Shown here piece after piece: positions 1-12,712 of a stretch of 64,000 nt of DNA. Source of the DNA: Mytilisepta virgata (taxonomy: Eukaryota > Mollusca > Bivalvia > Mytilida > Mytilidae); contig CM051520.1 in NCBI GenBank assembly GCA_028015205.1, positions 66,534,694 through 66,598,693 on the forward strand, written 5' to 3'. The notes beneath the pieces were generated by a model. It had not been told where the DNA came from. It saw nothing but the letters and a program-made list of their open reading frames with translations, and did not search any database. A program made the translations under genes and the position numbers. Within the stretch, counting starts at the first letter, position 1, and every line of letters begins with the position of its first letter.

Positions 1-4
1 CATT

Positions 5-286
5 ATCTAAGATACTACATGTGCTACATCAATCATCTTTGGTCAGTAGATCCGTCTTGGAGAGTGATGCTGCTTCAAATGATAATTGGATCACTCTGCC
101 CTACATTTTCTGCTTGAATGACTCAGGTTAAAGTTTGTGTAAAGGTTCATATCTAAAATACTACATGTGGTACATCAATCATCTTTGGTCAGTAGATGCG
201 TCTTGGAGAGTGATGCTGCTTCAGATGATAATTTGGTCACTCTGACCTACATTTTCTGCTTGAATGACTCAGGTTAAAGTTTGTGT
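5..286. repeat. Tandem duplication, 146-bp period, about two copies
   Basis: The segment at 5-140 recurs at 151-286 with only scattered substitutions, which gives a period of 146 bases. Neither copy has a long open frame. It lies upstream of the first visible TEP exon, so it is probably inside a TEP intron. I see nothing recognisable in the remaining bases up to 597, apart from a short (AT)n run near 451-465. Confidence 0.85.
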
Positions 287-597
287 TAAAGCATGGTCTT
301 TGATAGTGCATGTTATTCTGGGTCAAGCGCGGACAGGCGAGACATCTTTTAGGGTCCACACTTGTTACAATATTTGTCAACACGATTTTATAACATCATC
401 TTCGTATATTACCATCTTATATTAGTACCGTTGTGCAAATCTTTAGACATATATATATATATATCTGGAAGCATACATCATATAACAATTACTCTATGGT
501 TGGTTTGATTAGAAATTATTTATCAAATAAAGTATTATATCAAAAGTGGTACCCTTTCAGTAAAACCTTAATTTTTTGTTTTTATCGTCCTTTATAG

Positions 598-3500
598 CCA
601 TCAGGAACACCTCAGGAGTACAACATACCAGTGCTAGTTGATCTAAAGACTGTGGGGACATTTAGCAAGAAGGTCAATATTACATTTCCAGAGAAGACAA
701 GTCCAGGTTCACGACGTGTTACTGCGTCAGTAATTGGTAGGTTTCTTGCACGTTTCCTTAATGTACTGTATACATACACATGATACAGGGGTTTGGATCG
801 GTTCTAAATCACGTGAGGTTAAGACGACTTCGATGATGTATAACTTTTCTTAATAATTTATAAAACCTAAAAAGCTTCAAAATTCTCAAGACTTCTAAGT
901 AATTTGGTAGGTGTTTGTTATGATCACTTTAAAAAAAAAAACAACAAAACGAATAACAGGAAGGTCAACAAAGACATACCAGGCTATCCAATTGTCATTG
1001 GTTTATTTTTTGACCGATTCTAATTTGTGCTAGTATTTCATTATTTGTTGTCGCTAAATACTGCACACAAAATATAAGTCAGTGAACTAAAACAAAGATT
1101 TAAAAAAAATAAAGATCTTATCCAAGAATAAATATATTTTTTTAATGTATTTTCCAGGTGATTTGATGGGTCCATCCATTAATGGTCTAGATAAGTTAAT
1201 AAAGATGCCGTATGGATGTGGAGAGCAGAATATGTTAAACTTTGCTCCAAACATATTCGTGAGGAAATATCTTACTGTTACTAATAATCTTAAATCTGGC
1301 ATTGATGCTGACTCCAAGAAGTATATGGTTAAAGGTAGGCAACTCATGGATTGAACGTTTACAATCTGAAACAATTTGTAAAGTCTACAATTTAAAATTT
1401 CTTATACAGTGTATAATGTCTTCTCCTATTTTACAATCTATTACACAGACTCCACACAGACAGCTACTATTTTTGAATCCAAATTAGAGTACATGTATGC
1501 TATATTTTAATATTGCTGAATCAAAATGTGAAATGTTTTCTTCTGTTTTACGATCTTTGAAACATAGCTTTTAATTTCTTCTAATATTTTTATTTCTCTG
1601 AACCAACATCTGCATTGTCTTCTATTATCATGCATATTTTACAATCTTGACATACAATGTATACTGTAATTTATACTACTATTATACAATCCAACACAGA
1701 TCCTGCAGTTAATTCTACTATTACACTTAAAAAGTCTTTTTAAGTGTAAAACAGTCTGGATTGTTTTCCTCTACGCTGCCGTCTTCTACTATTTTACGAT
1801 CTACGAATCATTCTACAATAACTTCCAAATTGTCTGAAAGATTTTACAATGTGTTTAGTAAAGGATCATCTTTTGAGATTGTGTGATCAATAATTAACAA
1901 TATATAACAAACGATTTTTGGCCGGGTTGCACAAAGTGCAAATGCGGGTTATAGTATGGTGATATTGGGCATGCCGGCAGACAGTTGGGCAGTTGGGCGG
2001 GTGGTGAAAATAGGGTACCAATCTTGTGCCAACAACTGCTCCTACAGTTTTCAACCCAGATTTATCAAACTTCACAGGAAGATTGTACACATATTGAAGT
2101 TGTGCACCTGCTATTATGGAATTGTTTGAATAATTTTTTCCAATTTTTCCAGACTTGGAAACTTAGTAATTTTTTCATCAAAATGTGAAAATACTATACC
2201 CATGTTGTATCATCAACTCCTCCTACAGTTTTCAACCCATATTTATCAAACTTCACATTACCAGTTCAACCCCACCACAAGTATGTGTCTGTACCATGTC
2301 AGGCTATCTGGACTCTGTTGTTTTGATGTTTGTTTTTGTTTTTTATGTGTTAAATGCTTTTAATGCATAGTGGTTTACGTATTGTTGTGGTGTCTGTCAT
2401 TGTTGGCATTTGTTGTTACCTTTATTTGTATTAATTAATAAAAAAACAATAAATGCATTATACAACAATCTACAGTTAAAGTACCAACATTCCAAATTGA
2501 TTTCATATAATACCTTTATCTTAAAAGATACTATTAACTTCTCCATGGTTCATAACCCATTCTTTGCAACCCGGCCATTTGTGACTTTGGCCCATTTTTA
2601 TCTTGTTTGATGACACAATAGAAAGCAGGAGAGGTTTATTATAGTTTGATTATGATAATACATGTATCTTGAAAATGAAATGAATATATGCGTAATATGT
2701 AATCAAACATTAAAACGGATGATTATTTCTTCTGTCCCATTGATTTAAGGATAATTCTGAATTTTTAATACCATTGATTACCGATATATAGGAAAGTTGA
2801 GATATGTAATAATGTACTTATTTATTTTGTTTTTTATGTTTTTGTGAGAGAAAACCCAGCAAATGTTCTGACCACATACAGCACGATTAATAGGCATGTA
2901 TTTAAGAAAATGCCATTTGTTGAAGCTGTAGTTATAAGAAATAGCCTTCAAATTTCTTGCGAGCCTTAATTAAAACTAAATGCTTCAATTCAGTTGATAT
3001 TGAATATATTAAACACATATTAAAATTTTGCATTGTTATTTAAGGCTATCAAAGAGAACTTACTTATCAGCATAAAGATGGGTCATTTAGTGCTTTTGGA
3101 GAAAGTGATAAAAGTGGAACTACATGGTAAGTAAAAAGAATCTTATTAACAGATGTTTTGAAAATAAATGAAAAGGCCAAATCAAGTTATGATTTTAAAC
3201 AGTACTTTCCATTTTTGTATTTTGAAGAACTTTTGATAATCTTTTACTGCAGTAAATCGCAGTTGTCTTATTTTGAACACAACTTTCATCATTTACACTT
3301 ATATTTGACCACAGGTTAACTGCATTTGTAGTGAAGTCTTTTGCACAAGCAAGGCAGTACATTTTTATTGATGATAAGTTAGTCTTGAAAGCCTTGGACT
3401 GGTTGGTACTTCAGCAGAATGAAACCATAGGAACATTCAACGAACCAGGAAAAGTTCTACACAAAGCTATGCAGGTATGTGTAAATTCACCACTTTGACA

Positions 3501-6500
3501 ACAATACTTTAGGAATTGACTTTAGAAAAGGTGTCACAATGTAATGAAATTGTACGTAGTTATATTGATTTTATAAACCATATATTAAAGTTTTGTTTTC
3601 TTTAAAAAATTGTTGTTGCTTATGTACATATGTAATCTTTTCAAAATTTGATTCGAAACTTTAAATTTCTATTTCAATTGAAAATTTAAAAAATAAATAT
3701 GTAGGGGAATATGATTTAAATATTGAAACCAAAAATAATATCATCAATGCTTATGTTTTAGGGTGGCTCAGCTGCAGGAGAGAGGTCATTGACAGCATTT
3801 GTCCTTATTGCAATGAAGGAAGCCGATGTTGTCCCTGGGGTATGTAGAAACATAATCATAGTGTCTTCAAAATCTTAACATGAATACTTTTATGCCAAAA
3901 AAAAAAAATAACTACTCTTCCTGCATGTCGTGCTTGCTTTGCCAAAAATATAACAAAGTGAAGTAACTTTGTTCTGTGTGTTTATTTTCAAAAATTAGAA
4001 TAATGACCACTTTACTCTGAATACTACGATTTTATTTTTTTCAGGCTAGCGATCTTACAGCAAGAGCAGTCAAGCGAGCAACAGTATTCTTAGAAGGGGA
4101 GGTAGACAGAATGATAGACACGTATGAAATGGCAATTGTATCGTATGCATTAAAACTGGTTGGAAGTCCAAAAGCAGTAGTTATATTAGAAAGATTAGAA
4201 ACTTTGGCCATTTTTGAAGGTAAAGCTTAGTTCACTAATATTTGGGGGGCCTCGGTGGCCGAGTGGTCTAGGTAGTTCGTCATGACTACTAATGATCAGT
4301 AGCCTGTCAATGCCGAGGTTGTGAGTTCGAATCTCACCTGTGGCGGGGTGTGTTAGACTTCGATCTTAATTGACAAGGATTGCCAATTTTCCTACCAAAG
4401 GTCAGTGATTCTCTCTGGGTACTCCTCCACCAATAAAAACTGGCCGCTGCGAAATAGTCAAATGTGCTGAAAACGGCATAAAACCCCAACTAAACAAATA
4501 AACACTAATATTTGGGAACAAATTGCTATGTTACATTGTACTACATCTGACGGATGTTAATGTTTATATGTTTTCGGGATAGCACACTGTTTTTTAAAAT
4601 TGTATTAAAACTTTAAGAAGAACATAATTGTTACAATCGTGTCATTTTATTACGTATACTGGATGAATTATTTAAGTAGTGAACAATCAATTAAGAAATG
4701 ACTGATTTTCATGTGTTCAATTCTTTATTCAAATATTTATATTGCTTTCAGACGGTACAAAATACTGGCATCATGACTCAAAAGACTCTTCACAGGAAAA
4801 ATACATAGACTGGCATCCTCCTCGTACACAGTCAAATGCTATTGATATAGAATTGACATCATACGTTCTAATGAACTATGCTTTGAACAATGACGTTAAC
4901 AATGGATTACCAATTCTTAGATGGTTAACAACACAGAGAAATCCAGATGGTGGATTTTCATCAACTCAGGTATGAGAAATTTTTGGTACACTTTATATTT
5001 GATTTTGAGTGTAAGTGCTCAACTCCAGTATATTTTCAGGAATTGTACATGTTTTATTAGATTAGTACTGTGTCTGTATAGGTTCAACTTCAGGGTGTTT
5101 AGGACAGCTAATTTGTATTAAAATTCCCTGTTAAAATTCCGAAAGTCTTATTTCTTTATTCATATATCTGATATGTTGGAAAGGCATGACAGTTTTCATT
5201 TTTGTTATACTAGTTATACCCCCCGCAAACAAAGTTTGGGGGGGTATATAGGAATCACCTTGTCCGTCCGTCCGTCCGTCTGTCCGTCTGTCCATATATC
5301 TTGTAAGCGCAATCCTCCTAGACCACTCAATGGATTTCAACGAAACTTTACAGAAAGGAAGTACATCATCCAAAGATGTGCATGAAGAAAAATCTTTGCT
5401 TTCCGATATCACACAAGGGAGATAATTGGACTTCAAAGCGGGGGGTATCCTTTGTGAGCTTTGCTCACAGTACATCTAGTTTTCGTATTGATTTTGAAAT
5501 GAACAAATATTATTGTTTTTTTTTTCAGGACACTATCATAGCCTTGCAAGCATTAGCAGAATTTGCTGGAGAAATTTATTCGTCTGACTTTAACATGAGA
5601 ATAACTTTGACAGGTCAAACAAAGGGAACATTTATGGAATCTTACACAATCACTCCTGAGAATGCACTCATCCTTAAAACATTTGAGGTACGGCGACATT
5701 ATCAAACTTTTCAACATGATTAAATATTTTTCAATATCATACATGTACCTAAACTTCTCTCGGATGCCCTCCAAAGTTTTGGCCATGAGTACCTTGTGAA
5801 GGTTAATTAAAAAAGATTGCTTTTCGTTACATTGTCATTCATACAGTTGGAAGATATTATTCCATGCTTCTGTCAGGATCGCTTCTATTTTATAACTTTA
5901 ACGCAGAGAAATACGTTGGTTGTTGGTACATATGTACTGAATGGCTAAAGAAGAAATATAGCCCTTCTTCCATATTATATGATAAAAAGAGCATTGCTGA
6001 ACATACATGTTCATAAATTTTTACCAGATATGTACAAGTGGACTTTTGACATGTATACAAACCATCGCACCTATCAGCCCAGGCTATGAACAAAGGATTT
6101 AAGGTGGATATTATATGAAAAGTTTCATTCTATAATCTATATATATCATTTGTATAGTGCTATTATCTTTTAATTATATATTTAGCGTCACAAACACACA
6201 TATAAAATCGATCAGTTTGACAGTTTCTCTTAGAAGTACTATTTGTTTGCTTCTTTTATGAAATGAATTTTTGTTCTTCATTTAGATTCCTCATGATATA
6301 CAAGAAGTTACGGTACTTGCTAATGGTAAAGGAGTAGCTTTAGCAGAGGTATGATATTCTATTTTTATCTTGTGTAACTTTTTATACGTTATTTTTTACT
6401 AGCAAAAGTCATTGTTATATTAATACCTTTTCTGGTGCCTTTGTTTGAGAGGGAGGTTTGAAATATAGGCATCCATTTAAATTATTAAACCTGATAATGA

Positions 6501-9500
6501 CCATTTCCAGTTATGTGTAGTGAATCAACCTGTTCAGTTAAGAACAATACATCTGTAAAAAAATTCTTTGATACCAATTTTAATGCAAAGGATATGCACA
6601 TTTCGTTGTTTTACGACTGACCAGTTGTGCTGAAGGCCTAAAATGTTGATGACAAAAACAACAATCTTAAAATTTTAAGAGCAAATTCAAAAATGCTCAA
6701 ATTACCAAAAGGGGTAAAGCCAAATCCATCTAAGGACAGGGCTATGCACGAGGGAGATACTCCTTAGTTTTCACAAATTTTACAATTTTGAAAGTAAATT
6801 TAAAGTATCAATTTCGGGCTAGTATCGAAATACTACCAACTGAGCTTGGGATAACCTCGGGGACTTGGAGTCCAAGAGCAGCAGCATCGACTCAGTGGTA
6901 ACAATAAATTTCTTTGATACCAATTTTGATTATTCGTTTTAGATTGCCGTTTTCTTCCATACTGATGACGACATAAAAACTTCAGCTTTTGATGTTAATA
7001 CAACTCTGACAGAGGAAACGAAAAATGGCTTCAAACTTGAAGCATGTGGAAGGTATGTGTATGGTTACAAGAAAATTCATCATATAATCATCATACTCTT
7101 CCTGCAAATAGACCCATATCAGCTTTATCAATAGAGATAACCAAACCGGTTTTTTTTTAGGAAAAACCGCGCTCAGTTGAATGGGAAAGTATTTTCCAAA
7201 TACCAATCATACATTTGTTATCGTATTTGTTAGAGGGTGGTTCCAAATTGCTACTTTCTTATTCCTTCTCATATAACGGCTGAAGGTGTGTAGTAAGAAA
7301 CACCTATACCTTCCGTTTGATACAAAAATATCTGCTCTCCCTTATATTGGTAATGGTTGTTGTCCTCCGCTGCAATACGACGTGGGGACATACAAATGCC
7401 AGGTGTCTGTCCGTCCCCATTGTAAGTGCTCTCAAGCCTTCATTTATTTACGGATTTTGATGAAACTCATATGGAAGATATGTTTTGATGGCGGCTGAAT
7501 CAATTTCGAATTCAAGTGCTGTAACATGATTTTTTGCAGAGTTATTGCCCTTTGAACTTTGAAATTTTGCTAAAATTGCCTTGTAAGCACTCTCATGACT
7601 ATGGAAGATGTGTTTTGATGTTATCTAGGCCTGGGCGCCATCAAGAACTATTTTTGCTGAGCAAAGAAAATTTTACTCAAATTCCCATTCTCAGCCAATC
7701 ACATTCGAGTATTCCGATATTTAAGAATATTCTCAGGCTTAAGAATATTCTCAACTTTTATTGTGCCAGGGCCAGATCAAGATTGAATTCGAGTGCTGTA
7801 ACATGATTTTTGGAAAATTTATTGCCCTTTGAACTTTGAAATTTTGCTAAAATTGCCTTGTAAGCCCTCTCCCGCCTACAATTATTTGCAGTTTTTTTAT
7901 GAAATTCATGTGGAAGATGTGTTTTGATGGTATCTAGATCACGTTCAAATTCCAGTTTAACTTTCTCCACTAAACAAAGTGCCATGTGACGGGGGACATT
8001 GGAACGCTGTTCTTTTATTGAATTGGTTATAATAAACTTGTTTTCCTAATTGCTGAACCCACACAGCAACATTTGGATTATTTTTATTGATCCTTTTTGG
8101 TTTTTAACAGTTTTAAGGTACTAAACCCCTAAATTAACTACATTGTAGGAAATATAGATCCTCGACCGGAAGACGTTTAAATGAATTTACATTGTTAAAG
8201 TTCGTATTATTTTTACATGTCATAACAGATACTTGTCCATCAAAATTTAGTTTCCTGAAAGAATTAATGAATATATGTCTTATTTATATATTTATGTAGA
8301 TGGCAAAGGAAAGGAGAAACTGGAATGGCATTGTTGGAGATTGGTATACCGTCGGGAATGACTCCAGATTTGGAAACTCTTGATTTATCTAAAGCACCAG
8401 AATACAAAAAGAGGGAAGAACTGTACAGAAAACTAGTATTTTATTTTGATAAAGTATGTATATCAAGGCTAAATTTAAGATTTTATAGATTAAATTATTT
8501 TATAAACACAAAACTACCTAGTACGTCCTTGGTATTTTTTATGTTTACATAACATCCGTCTTTTATCTAATTGTTGACAATTTTTGTGTTTACAGAAAAC
8601 TTTCTTGTAATAGTCACACATGAAGGGTGGGGTACATACAGAAAATTATATAATAAGGATAAAACAGATGTAGGTTATCAAAATTTATTGACGTACTACA
8701 TGTATAAGGCTTCTAAATATTTTTTTCAGATTGACGCAAATTCACAATGTATATCATTAAATATGATACGGGTAGACAGAGTTGCTGAACAACAGCCATC
8801 GCCTGTGAGAATTTATGATTATTATGAACCAAGTAAGTAAAATAAACTAGCAAAAAATTGCAATTATACCATTTGTTAGCCGATTAACTTGAAAGAATGG
8901 TTTTGTCATGGGCTCTGGTTTAAAATAATTTGTAAAACTATTTTTGCTTGGACTTATATAGTTTATATTTGCAAATACCTTATATAATCTTCATAGTTTT
9001 ATATTGATACCAATAAGACGTACATTATAACATACCAGCGATTTGAAACAATTACTAGTATGAGAATATGCAGGTACAATGTATATTCTTGTCATAAGTC
9101 CTTCATTCAAAGAAAAGAACATATATGTAGACCACCCGTTTAATTATATTTATTTGATCGTGAGAGTTCAACTCAACTGATTACTTTTTAGTTTTCAATG
9201 TGCGCTTTTACTACTGACGAGAAATTAATTCATGAAATTCACACATGTACATTAAATTATACACTAAATTGGTAATTTTGTATTATACAGGTGTGCGGCT
9301 GTTAATTGATAAGTTTTTTGTTATTAAACCCTTCATATTATCAACGTTTTTAAATAGTAAATGAAATATTGACAACTCAACACTAAGACGTTGCTATCAA
9401 TTTAGTGCTTTGCGTTAATAATCCAATTTTACTAATGCCTTAATTTCTATTCCTTTTTCAGGTAATCAGAAGACAACATTTTATATGTCATCCTTATTAT

Positions 9501-9547
9501 CAAAGTCTTCGTTGTGTGACGTGTGTGGAAAAGAATGTTTCTGTTGA
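598..9547 (+). CDS. Thioester-containing protein (TEP / A2M / CD109 family), 3' portion, 13 exons
   Basis: Complement-like immune protein that binds targets covalently through an internal thioester. Exons (GT-AG, phases agree): 598-736, 1158-1334, 3045-3126, 3315-3474, 3762-3839, 4045-4219, 4752-4969, 5529-5687, 6286-6348, 6943-7052, 8300-8453, 8730-8832, 9462-9547. They join to 567 codons plus stop. Numbered from the first visible residue, the thioester motif GCGEQN is at 66-71 (Cys codon 1217-1219). A histidine at 182 (codon 3460-3462, context VLHKAMQGG) matches the catalytic His of C3 and CD109. The alpha-helical thioester domain spans about 50-345, with the GGFSSTQ signature at its end. 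The receptor-binding domain follows (GMALLEIGIPSG, then VRIYDYYEP). The last 12 residues hold four cysteines (CDVCGKECFC), like the Cys-rich tails of insect TEPs. The signal peptide and MG domains 1-6 lie left of the window. The subtype (TEP or CD109) is not settled. Confidence 0.95.
4247..4502 (+). mobile_element. tRNA-derived SINE with 14-bp target-site duplication
   Basis: The element sits in the TEP intron between exons 6 and 7. The 14-mer CACTAATATTTGGG occurs at 4233-4246 and again at 4503-4516, directly flanking it. The head has a pol III box A (TGGCCGAGTGG, 4256-4266) and box B (GAGTTCGAATC, 4323-4333) with a long spacing, as in type II (Ser/Leu) tRNAs. The tail ends in an A-rich CTAAACAAATAAA run. 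The middle (about 4405-4430) recalls the conserved core of metazoan Meta-type SINEs, but that is from memory. The perfect duplication suggests a fairly recent insertion. Confidence 0.88.
5215..5480 (+). mobile_element. Non-autonomous Helitron-like (Helentron/HINE-type) element
   Basis: Inserted in the TEP intron between exons 7 and 8. The 5' end is a near-perfect hairpin (5215-5248) starting TATACCCCCCGC. Near the other end an inverted copy, GCGGGGGGTAT (5438-5448), is followed by a stem-loop (TGTGAGC-TTT-GCTCACA, 5453-5469) and the terminus CTAGT (5476-5480) before a T. A 5' terminal repeat, a 3' subterminal inverted repeat, a hairpin and a CTRR-type end are the hallmarks of Helentron-associated elements. 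A (GTCC)n run lies at about 5262-5292. The short open frames inside it are not genes. Confidence 0.72.
6557..6930 (+). repeat. Interspersed repeat, family D, tandem junction
   Basis: TEP intronic repeat. The unit start TTCTTTGATACCAATTTT occurs at 6564 and again at 6910, 346 bases apart, so a second unit begins just before exon 10 (6943). Related copies are at 42125-42530 (same orientation) and at 12945-13125 and 22230-22412 (opposite orientation). No coding potential was seen. Confidence 0.7.
7373..7990 (+). repeat. Diverged interspersed repeat with 277-bp internal duplication
   Basis: Lies in the long TEP intron 7053-8299. The segment beginning ATTGCCCTTTGAACTTTG at 7544 recurs at 7821, 277 bases away, followed both times by similar sequence. 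A GTCTGTCCGTCC run near 7409-7420 resembles the (GTCC)n motif of the Helitron-like elements. The stretch 7625-7780 between the copies holds a short repeat (TTAAGAATATTCTCA, twice) near 7720-7755. The full extent of the element is uncertain. Confidence 0.6.
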
Positions 9548-9573
9548 TCATATCATTATAAGGAATGTATAAA

Positions 9574-9579
9574 AATAAA
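9574..9579 (+). terminator. Poly(A) signal of the TEP gene
   Basis: AATAAA lies 27 bases after the TEP stop codon (9545-9547). Further A/T-rich poly(A)-like motifs lie near 9726 and 9875, so alternative 3' ends are possible. Confidence 0.55.
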
Positions 9580-9599
9580 TATTCAAAAAGTCCTTATAA

Positions 9600-10205
9600 T
9601 TGGAATTTTGGTATCTTTTATAAACGTATGTGTCAAATTTAATGATGTATATATATATATATTGTTACTAATACTTCATAATTATTTTTTTACATTATGA
9701 CATTTTATGTGTCTTTTTCTTTTATAATAAAACATTTCAAAATGTGATAACATGTTGTTTTTGGGCAATAAATTGTTTACTTTTGGTGTCTAGCCTTTCC
9801 GAGTCTCCCTTCCATACAGCTAATACATGATAAGCAAATACCATACAATGTTTCTTTCTATCTAGAGTAATAATGGAATAAAATGTATTCCAAAGTTTTC
9901 TTTGTTATATTTCAATAGTCATAAAATGCGCTGCCCTTAATGAATTTGTATAAATCATATGTGCTACTACAGTCTTAGATTTCCACTAATTCCGAAATAA
10001 CTACATGCATTTTCAAGTGTAAGTTTACTGCACTGTTTAAAAGTTGTATCTGAAATACTGCAAAGCAATTAACGAGGCTGTTCAGATATCTTAGCTTCTC
10101 TTCGTATTCCATTGAATTTGGGATATAAATATATTAATAACCATGAATATGAAACCTGTAAGAAAACATCTGTAATCCAGATGCTGGGCTATCTATAGCT
10201 CTTTT
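9600..10205. other. TEP downstream intergenic DNA, nothing recognised
   Basis: AT-rich sequence with a short TA repeat at about 9648-9662. I see no open frame, RNA gene or repeat that I can support. Confidence 0.5.
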
Positions 10206-10475
10206 TCACTTAAATGAATATCGACAGAATATTACCGAAGCGATAAAACAGTAGTCAAAAGTCTTTAAATTTGAAATCCAAAGAAAAGACGAAGTCATGA
10301 AAGTGGAACACAACAAACAAATGCCACAAGGACACATGTATAACTTCAAGAATAAAAAACAGAATAAACTAAACAAAAAATAAAACAAGACAACACAGAA
10401 ACTAAAGCAATATCATCTGAATTCCCACTAAAAACCGGGAATGACATCAGGTGCTCCCGAAAGGTAAGCGTGTCC
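10206..10475 (-). mobile_element. 3' tail of a Penelope-like retroelement (diverged)
   Basis: On the minus strand this starts with codons reading SGAPDVIPGF-stop. That matches the C-terminal motif at the end of the reverse transcriptase remnant at 29.7-31.7 kb (SGAPGFTPGF). A T-rich 3' untranslated stretch follows. Only the tail is present, as expected of a 5'-truncated insertion. Confidence 0.55.
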
Positions 10476-11178
10476 TGTACCATTAACGGCAATAAGTAAA
10501 AGCCCGCGAAGTGTCAAGTCTGGTGAGGTGTCAATTTCAGGAGGAATGACACTTCAAGGGAAAGTCAACATACCTTCTGTATTAGCCTATGCCCTTTCTG
10601 ATTCCACCACAATATCAATAACTGTTTTAAATACAAACAAACAAAATAAAACACTATAAACTTCTATAAAAATAAGGACTGAACTCGGATGCCATCGGTT
10701 CTGGGATCCAACTGCCAATTCGACAGAAGTGGCAAGAACATTGCCTAGAATTCATATACATTTTATTGAAGAATTTAAGTTTACATATGATGTTTTATTA
10801 TTTCTTTTCATGGGAAGACCTTATTATATATGTATACGAGTATCACAAAAAACTAACAAAATAGTAACGAATTAAGACAAATGCTGAAAATAAGATGCAT
10901 GAAAATCGCCATAATATATAAATAATTTATACATTTACACAATATTGTATGTAATATACGTTTTACACTTCAAAGTAATTATTAAGAGTTTGATAATTAT
11001 CATGTAGTACACATCCTCGAATATTGCACTAATATTATTGTAATAATAAATGTAACAAAGCATAATTATGGTTATTAAAAATCAATCATATTACATCTAA
11101 GATAAAAAAAATTTATTACCGAAAAATAAAAACATCGTGTATTGAGAGTGTGATTACAGGTTTTATTGTCGTTCTTTA

Positions 11179-11425
11179 GGGAGCAACCATTTGTTTTTTT
11201 TATGGGAGGGACATGAAAGGAATTTGAAAAAAAGGCAGGATGCAAAATTTGGTGAAAAAGAAGGCAGGACCAAAAATCCTCAGAAAAAAGGCAGGATATA
11301 AAAAAAAAACAAGGCAGGACAACACCAGGTAGTAAAAACTGCTAAAAGAAGGCAGGACGTGAGAGATTACTTCCATGCGCCCCTCCCCCACCCCCCCCCC
11401 CCATAAAAATTAAATGGTTGCTCCC
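11179..11425. mobile_element. MITE with 3-bp TTA target duplication (Harbinger-like)
   Basis: The termini are inverted repeats beginning GGGAGCAACCATTT (11179 inward; mirror end at 11425), extending into an A/T run next to a G- or C-tract. TTA flanks both sides (11176-11178 and 11426-11428). Three-base TWA duplications are typical of PIF/Harbinger transposons. The inside has five spaced GGCAGGA motifs between about 11233 and 11355. It lies between the convergent TEP and SLC6 genes. A second, decayed copy ends at 46668. Confidence 0.8.
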
Positions 11426-11429
11426 TTAT

Positions 11430-12610
11430 TAACTGACAATAATCCAACATCAATAAAGAATATAACCTTAACATTATCAAAAATAGAGAAAAAGCAAGTA
11501 ATAGAATGATATCAAAGTCAGATCATACTGTGATTAATCAAAGCAGCATTGAAATTTTGACTTGCAGTTATCTGAAAATGTAACAAACAAAAACAAACTG
11601 ACGGACGGACGTACAAAATATCTATTAGGCGATTCCTGTTGTGAGGTAACAGTGTGTTTGTTTTGAACAATAATGTAAAATAAAACGAAATACTGTGGAT
11701 TAATTTACAGATGTGTTTTTAAGATATTTGGTAAAACATTGTGATATCCTGATATCGTTGATACTGAATTTCTTAGACTTATAAAAAATGAAGCATAGAT
11801 CTCGACCAATACTTTAATTCACTCAAACCAGAGAAATAACGAAAATGCTATCCGAACAAAGGAATTGAATAGATCGAAAGCCACTAAAATCTGACGTACA
11901 AATGTATATATGTAGCTGTTCACTATTCTAAGTATTATTATAAGTATAATTTATAAAGCTAAATGCTGAACATATAGAGATTGTCAGAGATACCCTCTAT
12001 TTACGTATTAAGTGAAATGTGCAACTATGCAATGTATGAAATCGTAAACAATTAAACCTAAATTTGAATAAAATAAGTAGTATGTTAGCATAAACAATGG
12101 GTCAATTCCAGTCAAAAATAAATGCTGTATGAACACAGTTTTAAATATAAAAATAACCCAAATAGTTTGAGCAATAAACATGTGTACATGTGTTGTCATG
12201 AACTTTCATAAAAATCTGCTTTATACCGGAATCATTTTTTTTTTCTTTTCAGGTCAATAGTCTTCATATGCACCTACATGAAAATATACACATTATACAG
12301 TGTACATGGTGTATGTGGATTTTCTTAAATTGAAAGGCATAAATATCATCGAATCTGTTCTCCATTTAATCATGTTAATTGTAAGAATCTAATTTTCCCA
12401 AGAATGTCTATACACCTTGATAAATAAAAGATATTTTTGATTAATTTATTTGTAATGATCAATCCAGAAGGGGGAACAGATAATTATTTTGAGTTAAATG
12501 AACCAGTATTGATACAGGTATATATAATATAAGTATGAATCAAGGACAAAAACAACATTGCATCAATAATATCATGAATATATGCATTCCTCTTTTGTCT
12601 TGTGCAATGT
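11430..12610. other. Intergenic DNA, nothing recognised
   Basis: AT-rich spacer between the MITE and the repeat tail at 12615. It holds a GACGGACGGACG stretch near 11600 of the kind seen in the Helitron-like repeats, without other diagnostic structure. No supportable gene. Confidence 0.45.
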
Positions 12611-12614
12611 TTGA

Positions 12615-12712
12615 TAAATTGTTGAACTGGTTCTCGTCCTGAAGAAGTTTGAAATATTTGCCTCTGGAAGTTAAACAACAATTAATCAATCAACCAATCA
12701 ATCAATCAATCT
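12615..12712 (+). repeat. Retroelement-like 3' tail with (AATC)n end
   Basis: The sequence around GGTTCTCGTCCTGAAGAAG, then GGAAGTTAAACAACAATT and an (AATC)n run, also occurs at 18020-18112 with an (ATCC)n tail. Shared body plus a variable simple-sequence tail suggests a short non-LTR retroelement. Confidence 0.55.

Noticed and set aside
5131..5475. Long open frames on both strands
   Set aside because: They lie wholly in the Helitron-like element and its (GTCC)n run; the Arg/Thr/Asp/Gly repeats come from the simple sequence.
8571..8840. Single long TEP exon covering the whole open frame
   Set aside because: The family match starts only at 8730 after a good acceptor; the upstream codons are intron.
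11230..11360. Regularly spaced GGCAGGA motifs, at first sight CRISPR-like
   Set aside because: The motif is only seven bases, spacing varies, and it sits inside a MITE in a eukaryotic genome.
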